A stretch of 64,000 bases of DNA, from positions 62,001-126,000 of the forward strand of contig JABWCD010000004.1 in NCBI GenBank assembly GCA_013359265.1, in the 5' to 3' direction. Positions 17,305 through 26,054 of this stretch are shown piece by piece. Below the pieces are notes generated by a model. The model did no database searches and was not told the DNA's origin. It worked only from the letters and a program-made list of their open reading frames with translations. The translations under genes and the position numbers were made by a program. The stretch is from Candidatus Hydrogenedentota bacterium. Its GTDB lineage: Bacteria > Hydrogenedentota > Hydrogenedentia > Hydrogenedentales > SLHB01. Within the stretch, counting starts at the first letter, position 1. Every line of letters begins with the position of its first letter.

Positions 17305-18219
17305 TTACGCGCTCTTTTCAGGCTCGTCGTCAATGAATGCGATGTTCAGTTCGACGTCCTCGCGCAGGTTCGGCATCCAGCCTTTGAGCAATTCGCGAAC
17401 GGTCCTCTCGGCCGCTGCTCTCGCCTTGTCCTGCAATATCGGGTTCGCGCCTTCCCGCAGCACAGCGTCGCGCAACTCCCGCTTCGCTTCCTCCAACAAG
17501 AAGTCGCCGGAAAACATCTGCAGTCTGCCCCAGCCCACTTCTGTCTGCGTGTCTATCGAATCCGGGTTGCTCTGCACTTCGACGACATCCGGATCCACGC
17601 GTGGCGCCGGAAGCGTCACGCACAACGATTTGTCCTCCGGATCGAAGGTGACATCGTCCTGATCGAAGGCCTGGAGAGGGATGACATACTGGACCCTGTT
17701 GTCGCGTACGCGCAGCCGCACCGTTGTGTCGCCCAGTTTGAACGACTCCCAGAGCACGCGTTTCTCGCTCGACTTGTCGATCTCGACGTCCACGTCCGTC
17801 GTCAACACGACCAGCTTCGATTCGTGTTTAACATTCTCGATGCCGCTGGATACAATTGTGCTTACATTAACCTCGGGCTTGAACGCCGCCGCCAACCGAT
17901 CCGGTACGCGCGCCATTTCTTCAATCGCCGTTGTCGCGGCGGCGCCACCCGTCTCGATCACTTTCGCGGGGACGGAATACATTACGGTGTAGATTAGAAA
18001 AGTCGCGGCGGCTATCGCGCCAAGAAACACCGCCGCCACCGCCCACGCTGCGGTTGGCGCGCGCCGTATGACCACCCGCGTTGTAACCGGCTCTTCCGGC
18101 GGCCGCTCCGCACTGGGAACTGCGGGCGCATCGTCGACGGGGGCGGGGAGCGTCGCTTCCGCTTGTACTGCCACGACAGACGAAGCAGTCTCCTCGGTTC
18201 TTTCGCTCGAGTCCGACAT
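17305..18219 (-). CDS. DUF4230-like membrane-anchored protein
   Basis: A 304-residue protein: an acidic, Pro/Ala-rich cytoplasmic segment of about 55 residues, one membrane helix (about 57-80), then an extracytoplasmic domain with SKLVVLTTDVDVEIDK and RLRVRDNRVQYVIPL, which match the general pattern of DUF4230 proteins (beta-rich, similar to lipid-binding folds). The C terminus is helical and charged. Function unknown. It forms a two-gene unit with the DUF1232-like gene. The ATG at 18219 begins MSDSSERTEE; no strong ribosome site is visible. Confidence 0.6.
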   Translation of the reverse strand: MSDSSERTEETASSVVAVQAEATLPAPVDDAPAVPSAERPPEEPVTTRVVIRRAPTAAWAVAAVFLGAIAAATFLIYTVMYSVPAKVIETGGAAATTAIEEMARVPDRLAAAFKPEVNVSTIVSSGIENVKHESKLVVLTTDVDVEIDKSSEKRVLWESFKLGDTTVRLRVRDNRVQYVIPLQAFDQDDVTFDPEDKSLCVTLPAPRVDPDVVEVQSNPDSIDTQTEVGWGRLQMFSGDFLLEEAKRELRDAVLREGANPILQDKARAAAERTVRELLKGWMPNLREDVELNIAFIDDEPEKSA

Positions 18220-18481
18220 GGGTTAACTCCGCTGGACAGGCCTCATCGTACAGATGACCGTAATTATAATCTCCTCCGAAACGGTGTAGTTCCAGTCGCG
18301 GCAAGCAATCGATCCGCTCCGCTTAGACACGATAGTCCTCTTTCGCGGTTAGACTCTGCTGTGACGAGAATCGTTTACACGCATCCAGAAGAATGTAAAT
18401 CGTTAAGTGACAGCCTCTTATAGCTTTAGCAACGGTCGCCCGATGCGCGGATTACCACATCTTGTGGCCGTTAATTTGCTA
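18220..18481. other. Non-coding region upstream of the ketosynthase/kinase operon
   Basis: AT-richer than its surroundings and without a credible frame. It separates the minus-strand DUF4230-like gene from the plus-strand operon and must contain the promoter of the former. No tRNA-like fold or repeat was recognised. Confidence 0.5.
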
Positions 18482-18510
18482 TTGCGTACATATAGTAGAC
18501 CTGATATAAT
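18482..18510 (+). promoter_or_regulatory. Sigma-70 promoter of the radical-SAM-like/ketosynthase/two-component operon
   Basis: TTGCGT (18482-18487) and a perfect TATAAT (18505-18510) are separated by 17 bases. A transcript starting near 18517 would have a leader of about 113 bases before the ATG at 18630. All five downstream genes are spaced within three bases or overlap, so this promoter could serve the whole set. Confidence 0.7.
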
Positions 18511-18629
18511 CCCCACGATATGTTGGGTGTACCAGGGCCAAGGATGACCCTCGACGACGGTCAATTGTGGTATCTGGCGCTCGTACGCACGCGGCAGCGG
18601 TGGGGTTTTGCCGGCGGCAGGGAGCCATT

Positions 18630-20321
18630 ATGAAGACACGCAGCGTCCTCCTCTATTTTCCAGGGTATCCCTTTGATCCAACAATACTTACGCCGAATAG
18701 ACCGCTCGCATCCGTTGCGGGAAGCCTGCTCGACCAAGGCCACGAAACGCGCATTCTAGACTTCGGCACCGCGGAGACCGTCGCGCGGCTTGTCGCGGGC
18801 AAGGCGTCTGCCCACATGGAGCGGATTGCCGGGCACTGTCTTGACCAGGCTGCAGCGAATCCGCTTCAAACCCTGCACGTGCTCTGGCACGCGCGAGGCG
18901 CCGACCGCGCGTTCCGCGACCGGCGTATGCGGTTCGCCCGTGAAATAGCGAACCAGCTCGGCGCGCAGCGCGGTCTTCACTTTGCTGCGTTCATGATGAA
19001 TACCGTGGAAGACCTCACGAGCACGTTGGCGATTGTCGCTCCCCTGCGCGAGCTGGCGCCGCGGCTGAAGCTTGTCGGCTTCGGAGAAATGGCGCATTTG
19101 TTCGGCGAAACTCTTTCCGCCGAACCGAACGCGTTCGATTGCCTCTGCGTCGACGAACCAGAGTCCACGCTCGCCGCGCTGGCCGAGCGAATTGACACGC
19201 CGCAGGGTTGGGCGCACATTCCGAATCTTGCATATAAAGACGGGACGCGGGTCCGCGTTTCGCGCCGAGAAGTGGCGGCAAGTCTTTCGGGTTTGCCGGC
19301 GCCCGCGTACGAACCCGACGTCTATCCCGCGCTGAAGGCCGAACAAAAAATTCGCGTCTTCACCATTGACGAATGCAGGCCTTCTGCAAGCTACTGCCAC
19401 GCCGCGCCGCTAGAAGCGGCAGAGCCGCCGCGCGTACGTTCGGTGGCGTCGGTGTGCAACGAGATGTGGCGCATCGGCACGTTGTTTGGCGCACGTGCCT
19501 TCCACTTCTCCGGCGAGTCGGCGCCTGCGTCGCACGTCAGCGCCGTTGCGCACGAGTTGATGCGGCGTGGCATGTCCACCATATACACGCGCGCTTCGAG
19601 TATTGCGCACGCGGTGCCGGCAACATTCCCGGCGTTGTATTCGTCTGGTTGCGTTGCGATGTCGTTCCCGATCGATACGGGCAGCCAGCGCCTTCTGGAC
19701 ACGTTTTACGGGCGCGATTTCACGATCACCGACGTCGAGCGTGTCCTGCGGTGCGTGAAGTCGATCGGCATGCTCGCGATTGCGCGGTTCACGTACCCCA
19801 CGCCCGCGGACGATTACCACACCCGCGCGGAGACAATGCGGTTGATCGAACGGACAACGCCGCACGCGGCTCCGGTTGCGCTGCCCGCGGTGCTGCCCGG
19901 CACGCGCTGGTATTCGGATGCGCGGCTGCTCGGATTCGAGATTGAATCGTTGCGGAATCACAGAGACGCTCTCGCGACCGGACGGCGCTTTCCCGCGTTG
20001 CCCGGCAATTTCCGGCAGACCCGCACCAACCTCGGAATGAGCGATTATGAGGTTTCCTCATTACACCACGATCTCGTTCGCGAGATCGAGCACCGCGGCG
20101 TGCCCGCTTCTTTGCCGGATGATTATGTCCGTCTTGCCTGTATCATGGGGGACGCGGGACGCGAACAGGAGTTTGCCGCCCGCGTGCAGCGCGATTTTAC
20201 GCGGGGCGACGCGATGGGCATCGCCACGCTTGTGGATTTGGTCAATGAAGTCGCATGCGTTTCGGCCAAGCGCATGGCGCTCAAAGCGCCCGACGCCGAA
20301 CGTATCGCGGTAGGGAACTAA
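18630..20321 (+). CDS. B12-binding/radical-SAM-like protein with incomplete Fe-S cysteine motif
   Basis: 563 residues. The N-terminal 170 follow a cobalamin-binding Rossmann pattern (SVLLYFPGYPFDPT...LASVAGSLLDQGHETRILDF; VDEPESTLAALAERI), then LPAPAYEPDVYPAL, as in BchE-like enzymes. Where the radical-SAM CxxxCxxC should sit there is C-RPSASY-C (Cys249 and Cys256, Ala at 253), so the middle cluster ligand is missing. The rest of the barrel pattern (HFSGESAP, IDTGSQRLLDTFYG) remains. Start ATG 18630 follows AGGGAG. The ketosynthase begins three bases after its stop. Either the protein no longer makes a normal SAM radical or the cluster is unusual; its role is unknown. Confidence 0.65.
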   Translation: MKTRSVLLYFPGYPFDPTILTPNRPLASVAGSLLDQGHETRILDFGTAETVARLVAGKASAHMERIAGHCLDQAAANPLQTLHVLWHARGADRAFRDRRMRFAREIANQLGAQRGLHFAAFMMNTVEDLTSTLAIVAPLRELAPRLKLVGFGEMAHLFGETLSAEPNAFDCLCVDEPESTLAALAERIDTPQGWAHIPNLAYKDGTRVRVSRREVAASLSGLPAPAYEPDVYPALKAEQKIRVFTIDECRPSASYCHAAPLEAAEPPRVRSVASVCNEMWRIGTLFGARAFHFSGESAPASHVSAVAHELMRRGMSTIYTRASSIAHAVPATFPALYSSGCVAMSFPIDTGSQRLLDTFYGRDFTITDVERVLRCVKSIGMLAIARFTYPTPADDYHTRAETMRLIERTTPHAAPVALPAVLPGTRWYSDARLLGFEIESLRNHRDALATGRRFPALPGNFRQTRTNLGMSDYEVSSLHHDLVREIEHRGVPASLPDDYVRLACIMGDAGREQEFAARVQRDFTRGDAMGIATLVDLVNEVACVSAKRMALKAPDAERIAVGN

Positions 20322-20324
20322 ATT

Positions 20325-21569
20325 GTGCCGGTTGATCGCATTGTCATTACGGGGGCCGGGATTCTCGCCTGCAACGGCATCGGCATGCCCGCGTTTTGGG
20401 ACGCGCTGCGAAACGGAAGGTCCGGTATCGGCCACATTACGCGATTCGATACGTCACCCTTTCCTTGCCACATCGGCGGACAACTCTGGGACTTCAATCC
20501 CGAGGATTTTCTAAGCAAGGCCGACGTCAAGCGCTGGCACAGCCACGTACACCAGTCCGTCGCCTGCGCAAAACTCGCGCACGCGGACGCGGCGTTCGAC
20601 ACCGCGCGCTACGCGCCCGAGCGCGTGGCCGTTGGTTTCGGAACCAGCGTCGGCGCGCCGGACGAACACTACCTTCGTTACCGCGAGACCTTCGAATCAC
20701 ACGGGTGGGACAAGATCGACAAGTTTGCGTCGTCGGCCTCGTCGGGTCACGCGGCGACGGCAAACGTCAGTTCGACCTTCAAGTTCCGCGGGCCCGCCAC
20801 CACGATTGCGAGCGGTTGCGCCACAGGTCTCGACGTTCTGCAGTGGGGCGTCGAGCAATTGCGCTACGGTCACGCCGACGCGGCCATCGTCGGCGCGTCC
20901 GAATCGCCGTTGACGCCGCTAACCATGGCGGTGAGTTGTTCGCTGAACATCGTCTCGAAGCGCAACGACGATCCGGCGAAGGCGATGCGGCCGTTCGACA
21001 AACATAGCGACGGCATTGTGCTCAGCGAAGGCGCCGGCGCGGTGATCCTCGAACGCGAATCGAACGCGCGCGCGCGCGGCGCGAGAATCTATGCCGAACT
21101 CGCGGGCTACGCCGCGGCCGCGGAAGGCAATAACCCGCTCGTCATCGATAAGGAAGGCAAGGCCCTTGCCCGCGCGATCGAGAATGCGCTGCGCGCCGCG
21201 GGCATGCGAAACGAAGAGTTGGACGCGGCAATCTGCCACGGCGTGTCGCTGCCCATGTACGACCGCAGCGAATCCGCCGCATACAAACGCGCGCTCGGCA
21301 GGCATGCATACCACATCCCCATCAGCGCGCCCAAATCCATGACGGGCCAACCCTACGCCGCCGGCGGATTGCTGGGAATCGCCGCGGCGATTCTCGCGCT
21401 GGAACACGGTGTCATGCCGCCCACGATCAACCTTGATGAACCCGACCCCGAATGCGATCTCGACTACGTCCCGCACACATCGCGGCTGAATGATGTCCGC
21501 TCCGCTCTCGTTACGGCCATGAGTTTCGGAGGCACGCACAGCGGCGTCGTTCTGCGGAAGTGCGCGTAA
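20325..21569 (+). CDS. FabF-like beta-ketoacyl synthase with Cys-His-Gln active site
   Basis: A 414-residue thiolase-fold ketosynthase. Cys165 lies in IASGCATGLDVL and His305 in AICHGVSLPMYD. The residue matching the second catalytic His is Gln342 in KSMTGQPYAAGG, where FabF has MTGH. The spacing of 165/305/342 equals that of E. coli FabF 163/303/340, so the alignment is secure. The C-terminal FGGTN motif reads FGGTH. It could be a ketosynthase with altered decarboxylation, an acyltransferase, or a partner subunit. GTG start; the stop overlaps the next ATG by one base. No acyl carrier protein gene is adjacent. Confidence 0.85.
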   Translation: MPVDRIVITGAGILACNGIGMPAFWDALRNGRSGIGHITRFDTSPFPCHIGGQLWDFNPEDFLSKADVKRWHSHVHQSVACAKLAHADAAFDTARYAPERVAVGFGTSVGAPDEHYLRYRETFESHGWDKIDKFASSASSGHAATANVSSTFKFRGPATTIASGCATGLDVLQWGVEQLRYGHADAAIVGASESPLTPLTMAVSCSLNIVSKRNDDPAKAMRPFDKHSDGIVLSEGAGAVILERESNARARGARIYAELAGYAAAAEGNNPLVIDKEGKALARAIENALRAAGMRNEELDAAICHGVSLPMYDRSESAAYKRALGRHAYHIPISAPKSMTGQPYAAGGLLGIAAAILALEHGVMPPTINLDEPDPECDLDYVPHTSRLNDVRSALVTAMSFGGTHSGVVLRKCA

Positions 21570-24088
21570 TGGAACTGGCCATCACGTCGGGGTTCCTCGC
21601 GGCCTCGGCAGTCTCGTGCGTATTGCTTGCCGCGATCGTATTGATCCGATCGCGCCGCACCGCCGTTCATTGGGCGTTTATCGCGTTGTGCGCCGACCTT
21701 GGATTGTGGACCACCGCAATTCTCCTCGTCGTGCGCGCGGACAGCGTTGAAGCCGCGCACACCTACGTGAATGCGTGCTTCTGGTTCGCATGCTTCATGC
21801 CCGCCGCGTATTACACCTTCATCAGCCTCTTCCCGCGCGGCAAGTTCGACGGGTCGATCGTTCTCCTGGGTATTCTCGCTGTATCGGGGACGCTGCTATT
21901 GCTGCTCTCGCTGACGCTGGAGTCGCAGTACGTGCGCGAAATTACGCTAACGCCCGGGTCGGCGCCGAAAGTGCGCTACGGCCCGCTTCTCAGCGGGTTC
22001 TCCGCGTTGTGCGCGCTTGTGTTCATTTCGATGCACTTCAACCTGTATCGAAAACTGCGCCGCTCCGCCGGTATAGAACGGCGCCAGATTCAGCACGTCT
22101 TTCTGGGCATTCTTACCGCAACGTTGACCGGCGTTCTCACGAATGTCGTCGGACCGCTCGTCGGCGTGTACGACATGGAACCGTACGGCCCCGTGTTCAT
22201 CGTCGCGATGATGGGCTTCTTCGCGTACGCGATGGTGCGGTACCATCTGCTCGACATACTCACCATCCTGTCGCGTACCGCCGTCTTCGCCATATCGAGC
22301 GGTACGGTGGCGCTGGTGTTCATCAGTTCCGTGACCTTCGTACAGTGGGCCCTCAGCGTGTTCCCCGTGGTCAGCGAAGACCTGCGCACCGTCCTGCCCA
22401 CCGTCATCGCGGCACTGGTAATCGTGCTCATCCTCGAACCGATACGCGAACGCGCCCAACTCATCCTGAACCGCGTCGTTATGCGGAGGCGCTACGACCT
22501 CAACCAGTTCCTCGCACGCGTCGGAAAAACGGCCGCGGAATGCGTAAAACTCGACGAATTACTCGACCGCGTGTCACGCGACATTCAATCCACGATCGGC
22601 GCTTCCGTCGTGCGGGTAATGCTCGTCGACGAGAAGGACCCCAATTCGCTCGTCACCGAGCACTCGACCAAACCCGAAGAGAAGGGAACGGTTACGCACG
22701 AGTACAGCGCGTTAATCGAACACATTCGCGCCTCGGGCGAAGCGCTTCTGCTCGAGAAGCTCGTCCACGATCGGGCCTCCGAGCAAATGGCGCAGGTTGC
22801 CGAAATGCTCGCCGAACTCGACGCGTATCTGTGCGTCCCGCTGGTTCGCACCAGCGGACTGGTCGGCATCGTCAACTGCGGACAAAAGTACTCACGCGAC
22901 ATCTATACCAACGAAGACGTCACTGCGTTCACGGCCTTGAGCAGCCCGCTCGCGACCGCCGTCGAAAACGCGCGCCTGTACCGCAAGCTCGATGAAGCCA
23001 ACCAGCATCGCGCGCGCATCCTCGGCAGCATGCGCGGCGGCGTGATCGCGGTCGACACCGACGGGAAGATCACGACCGTGAACTACGGCGTGTCCGAAAT
23101 TCTGGGACCCGTCGAACTGGGCGCCCACATTTCACAGCTCAACCCGCAGGTGGCCAACATACTCGAACAGACGCTGACGACCCGGCGGCCGGTGCTGGAT
23201 TACGAAACCTTGATCGTCCGGCCCGATGAAGAGCGTGTACCAGTCGTGATGTCGTCTTCAATCCTCACGACCGGCGAAGACGAATTGTCGGGCGCGATGG
23301 TGGTGATCTACGACCTGACGCAGGTCAAGCGCCTGGAACAGAACGTTCAGCGGGCGCACCGGCTATCATCGGTAGGCACGTTAGCCGCAGGCATGGCGCA
23401 TGAAATTAAGAATCCACTAGTTTCAATAAAAACGTTCTCGCAACTGCTCCCGCTTCGCTACGATGACCCCGATTTCCGCGCTACCTTCACCGACATCGTG
23501 CCGCACGAGGTCGAGCGAATAGACTCCATCGTAACGCGTTTGCTCCATTTCGCGCGGCCCAAGCCTGCCACTTTCGCACCGCAAGACCTCCGTGCTATTA
23601 TAGAAGAGGTGCTGGTGCTGGTTGAGAACCAGTTGCGCAAGGGGAACATCACCGTTGAGACGGATTTCCCCGGACCGCGCGTCAACATCTACGGCGACGA
23701 GCAGCAGTTGCACCAGGTTTTTTTGAACCTGGTGCTGAACGCCGTGGATGCGATGCGCGAAAAAAGGCGCGGCATGCTTCGGGTGCGGGTGGACTACGAA
23801 CGCATGCAGGTTCGGCGTGGCGCCAAGGGTTCGGCTCCGGAAATCGACTGCGTCAAAATCCGCGTCACCGACACGGGATGCGGGATGAGCAGCGAGAGTC
23901 TCGAGCGAATCTTCACGCCGTTCTACACGACAAAGGATGAAGGGACCGGGCTGGGGTTGTCGGTCGTGCATGGGATCGTGCAGGAGCACGGCGGGACCAT
24001 TTACGTCGAGAGCGCTCCCGGTCAAGAGACGACATTCGTCATCACGCTCCCCATCGCGCACCGACTCTCCGAACAAAAAGGCGCGTAG
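21569..24088 (+). CDS. Membrane sensor histidine kinase (7TM-GAF-PAS-HisKA-HATPase)
   Basis: An 839-residue kinase. Seven or eight N-terminal membrane helices span residues about 1-290, in the style of HisKA_7TM or PrsK-type sensors. A GAF domain (about 330-470) and a short PAS (about 480-590) follow. The H-box is GMAHEIKNPLVSIKTF with His611, and the ATPase domain has N-box LNLVLNAVDAM, G1 DTGCGM and G2 GTGLGLSV. It would autophosphorylate and pass phosphate to the NtrC-type regulator at 26032. The ATG overlaps the ketosynthase stop; one base separates it from the next kinase. The signal is unknown. Confidence 0.9.
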   Translation: MELAITSGFLAASAVSCVLLAAIVLIRSRRTAVHWAFIALCADLGLWTTAILLVVRADSVEAAHTYVNACFWFACFMPAAYYTFISLFPRGKFDGSIVLLGILAVSGTLLLLLSLTLESQYVREITLTPGSAPKVRYGPLLSGFSALCALVFISMHFNLYRKLRRSAGIERRQIQHVFLGILTATLTGVLTNVVGPLVGVYDMEPYGPVFIVAMMGFFAYAMVRYHLLDILTILSRTAVFAISSGTVALVFISSVTFVQWALSVFPVVSEDLRTVLPTVIAALVIVLILEPIRERAQLILNRVVMRRRYDLNQFLARVGKTAAECVKLDELLDRVSRDIQSTIGASVVRVMLVDEKDPNSLVTEHSTKPEEKGTVTHEYSALIEHIRASGEALLLEKLVHDRASEQMAQVAEMLAELDAYLCVPLVRTSGLVGIVNCGQKYSRDIYTNEDVTAFTALSSPLATAVENARLYRKLDEANQHRARILGSMRGGVIAVDTDGKITTVNYGVSEILGPVELGAHISQLNPQVANILEQTLTTRRPVLDYETLIVRPDEERVPVVMSSSILTTGEDELSGAMVVIYDLTQVKRLEQNVQRAHRLSSVGTLAAGMAHEIKNPLVSIKTFSQLLPLRYDDPDFRATFTDIVPHEVERIDSIVTRLLHFARPKPATFAPQDLRAIIEEVLVLVENQLRKGNITVETDFPGPRVNIYGDEQQLHQVFLNLVLNAVDAMREKRRGMLRVRVDYERMQVRRGAKGSAPEIDCVKIRVTDTGCGMSSESLERIFTPFYTTKDEGTGLGLSVVHGIVQEHGGTIYVESAPGQETTFVITLPIAHRLSEQKGA

Positions 24089-24089
24089 C

Positions 24090-26054
24090 ATGCGAGCAGT
24101 AGTCGTCGTGGCCGAGGAACTGGGGGTCCGCGAGGCGTTGGGTGCGGCCTTGCGCGAAACGTCCGTTGTATTCATCGAGCGAAGCGTGGATGACGCGTTG
24201 CGGCGAATGGTCACCGTTCCCGCCGATTTGGTCTTTTTGGACGATACGCCGAAGTTGGGTATCGAGGCGCTTGGTCGGTTGCAGGCCGAACTCCCGGGTG
24301 TGCCGATTATCGCGGTATTGGGCCGTGGGGACACCGAAACGCGCGCAAGCTACGTCGTCGCCGGCGCGAGCGCCTGCGTCACCAAACCGTTCTCGTGCGA
24401 TGACCTGAATCGCGTCATCGATGAAGTGCTCGCCAGCCCCGCCCCACGGCCGCACACACAAATGCTCCTGCCGGCGGTAATGAGCGCGCCTGCGACCGTC
24501 GACCGCCACCAGACCGCGCTGCGTTGGATAAGCCGCGCAAACGCGATGCTCGACAATCCGGCGCGCCTCGCCGAATTGTTTGTCGAGGCCATGGCCGATA
24601 TCTTTGGTGTGGCGCGATGCGCAGTACTCTTGGAGAATGACGGGGCCGTTCGCGTCGCGGCGTCGCAAGGACTGTCGCCTGTCGTCGCAGATTCGCTGCG
24701 CCTCTCGTTCACGGCGGGTCTTATGCGAACGCTGGAAGCGTCACCGGCGCTCACCGACCGCGCAACCGTCGCCGATCCGAATGCGGCCCGCGACATGTCG
24801 CTGCTCGGTGCGCGGCTCGCAGTGCCGCTCCTATCGGACGGAAACGTCGTCGGTGCATTCGCGATTGGCGACTCGCCGTCCGGCGGTGCATTTTCGCGCG
24901 ACGATTGTGAGCTGCTCGCGCTGCTCGCGCGGACCGCGGGCGTCGCGCTGGAAAATGCGCGCCGTTACAGCACGGTCAGCCATCTGCACGGCCAGCTTCA
25001 CACGATCATCGCGCGGCTTACGTCCGGTGTGGTGGTCGTTGCGCCCGACAAGACCGTGTCGATGATGAACGAAAGCGCGGAGAAGTTGCTGGCGATGCGA
25101 AGCCACGACATCGTCGGCTACAGCGTGCAGCGCCTTGGCTCCGCATTTGCGGATGTGGCGCTACGCGCAATGACCGAAGGCCGTCCGTTAGTGCGGCAGG
25201 AAGTGCGCGATCCCGCAACCGGCTCGACACTTGGCATCAGCGCGGCGCCCGCGGGCGATCACGGTGTGGCGTTGATCTTTGCGAAGGTCCCGCAGCGCGA
25301 CGCCGATCGGGCGGGCGAGGACGTGCTGGGCAGTCCGTATTGGGAATTCCTGTCCGCGCGCGTCGCGCAGGAAGTGAAAAACCCGCTCGTCGCGATCAAC
25401 ACGTTTGCGCAACTGCTCCCGCGGAAGTACGAGTCGCCCGACTTCCGCACGCAATTCAGCGACGTCGTGCAGAAGGAAGTTACGCGCATTAACCGCGTGG
25501 TCGAGACGCTCTACGACTTCGCGCGCCCGCCTCGACTCGCCCGCCAGCGGTCGAGCGTCAACGAAATCGTCACCAACGTACTGAGTACTTTCGAGGACAA
25601 GCTCCGCGCGGCAAACATCTCGCTGACGACCGACTACGATATGTCAAATCCCATCGCCGAACTGGACCCGCTGTATTTCGCGCAGGCCCTGCACAATGTC
25701 ATTCAAAATGCGTATGAAATGATGCCCGAAGGTGGTAAACTAAAAGTCGACACGCGCGCGCGGGGAGGCGCCTGCGAGGTTACCGTGTCGGATTCCGGTC
25801 CCGGCATCGACGCGGAAAACGCTCCGCTGGTCTTTCTACCGTTTTTCAGCACGCGCGAAACCGGGATGGGGTTGGGCTTGAGCGTGGCGCACCGCATCAT
25901 GCGCCAACACCAGGGCGACCTCCGGCTCGTGTCGTCGAAGTCCGGTTCGACTTTTGTGTTTCTGGTACCAATAGGCGGGTCGCCGAAATCCGGCGCGCAT
26001 GTAACGGACGGCGCACCAGCGGGGGTGATGAATGAAGACAGTCCTGGCCGTTGA
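24090..26054 (+). CDS. Pseudo-histidine kinase: receiver-GAF-PAS-(H to Q) kinase core
   Basis: 654 residues. The N-terminal receiver-like domain keeps Asp51 and the Lys of TKPF, but the acidic pair is Ala8-Glu9. A GAF (about 150-300) and a short PAS (about 310-400) follow. The H-box reads VAQEVKNPLVAINTFAQLLP: the phospho-acceptor His is Gln427, whereas the upstream kinase has AHEIKNP. The ATPase half is intact (N-box QNAYEMM, G1 DSGPGI, G2 GMGLGLSV). Similar flanking sequence in the two kinases suggests a tandem duplication. It may bind ATP and regulate the partner kinase without accepting phosphate. No signal or membrane segment is seen. Confidence 0.85.
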   Translation: MRAVVVVAEELGVREALGAALRETSVVFIERSVDDALRRMVTVPADLVFLDDTPKLGIEALGRLQAELPGVPIIAVLGRGDTETRASYVVAGASACVTKPFSCDDLNRVIDEVLASPAPRPHTQMLLPAVMSAPATVDRHQTALRWISRANAMLDNPARLAELFVEAMADIFGVARCAVLLENDGAVRVAASQGLSPVVADSLRLSFTAGLMRTLEASPALTDRATVADPNAARDMSLLGARLAVPLLSDGNVVGAFAIGDSPSGGAFSRDDCELLALLARTAGVALENARRYSTVSHLHGQLHTIIARLTSGVVVVAPDKTVSMMNESAEKLLAMRSHDIVGYSVQRLGSAFADVALRAMTEGRPLVRQEVRDPATGSTLGISAAPAGDHGVALIFAKVPQRDADRAGEDVLGSPYWEFLSARVAQEVKNPLVAINTFAQLLPRKYESPDFRTQFSDVVQKEVTRINRVVETLYDFARPPRLARQRSSVNEIVTNVLSTFEDKLRAANISLTTDYDMSNPIAELDPLYFAQALHNVIQNAYEMMPEGGKLKVDTRARGGACEVTVSDSGPGIDAENAPLVFLPFFSTRETGMGLGLSVAHRIMRQHQGDLRLVSSKSGSTFVFLVPIGGSPKSGAHVTDGAPAGVMNEDSPGR

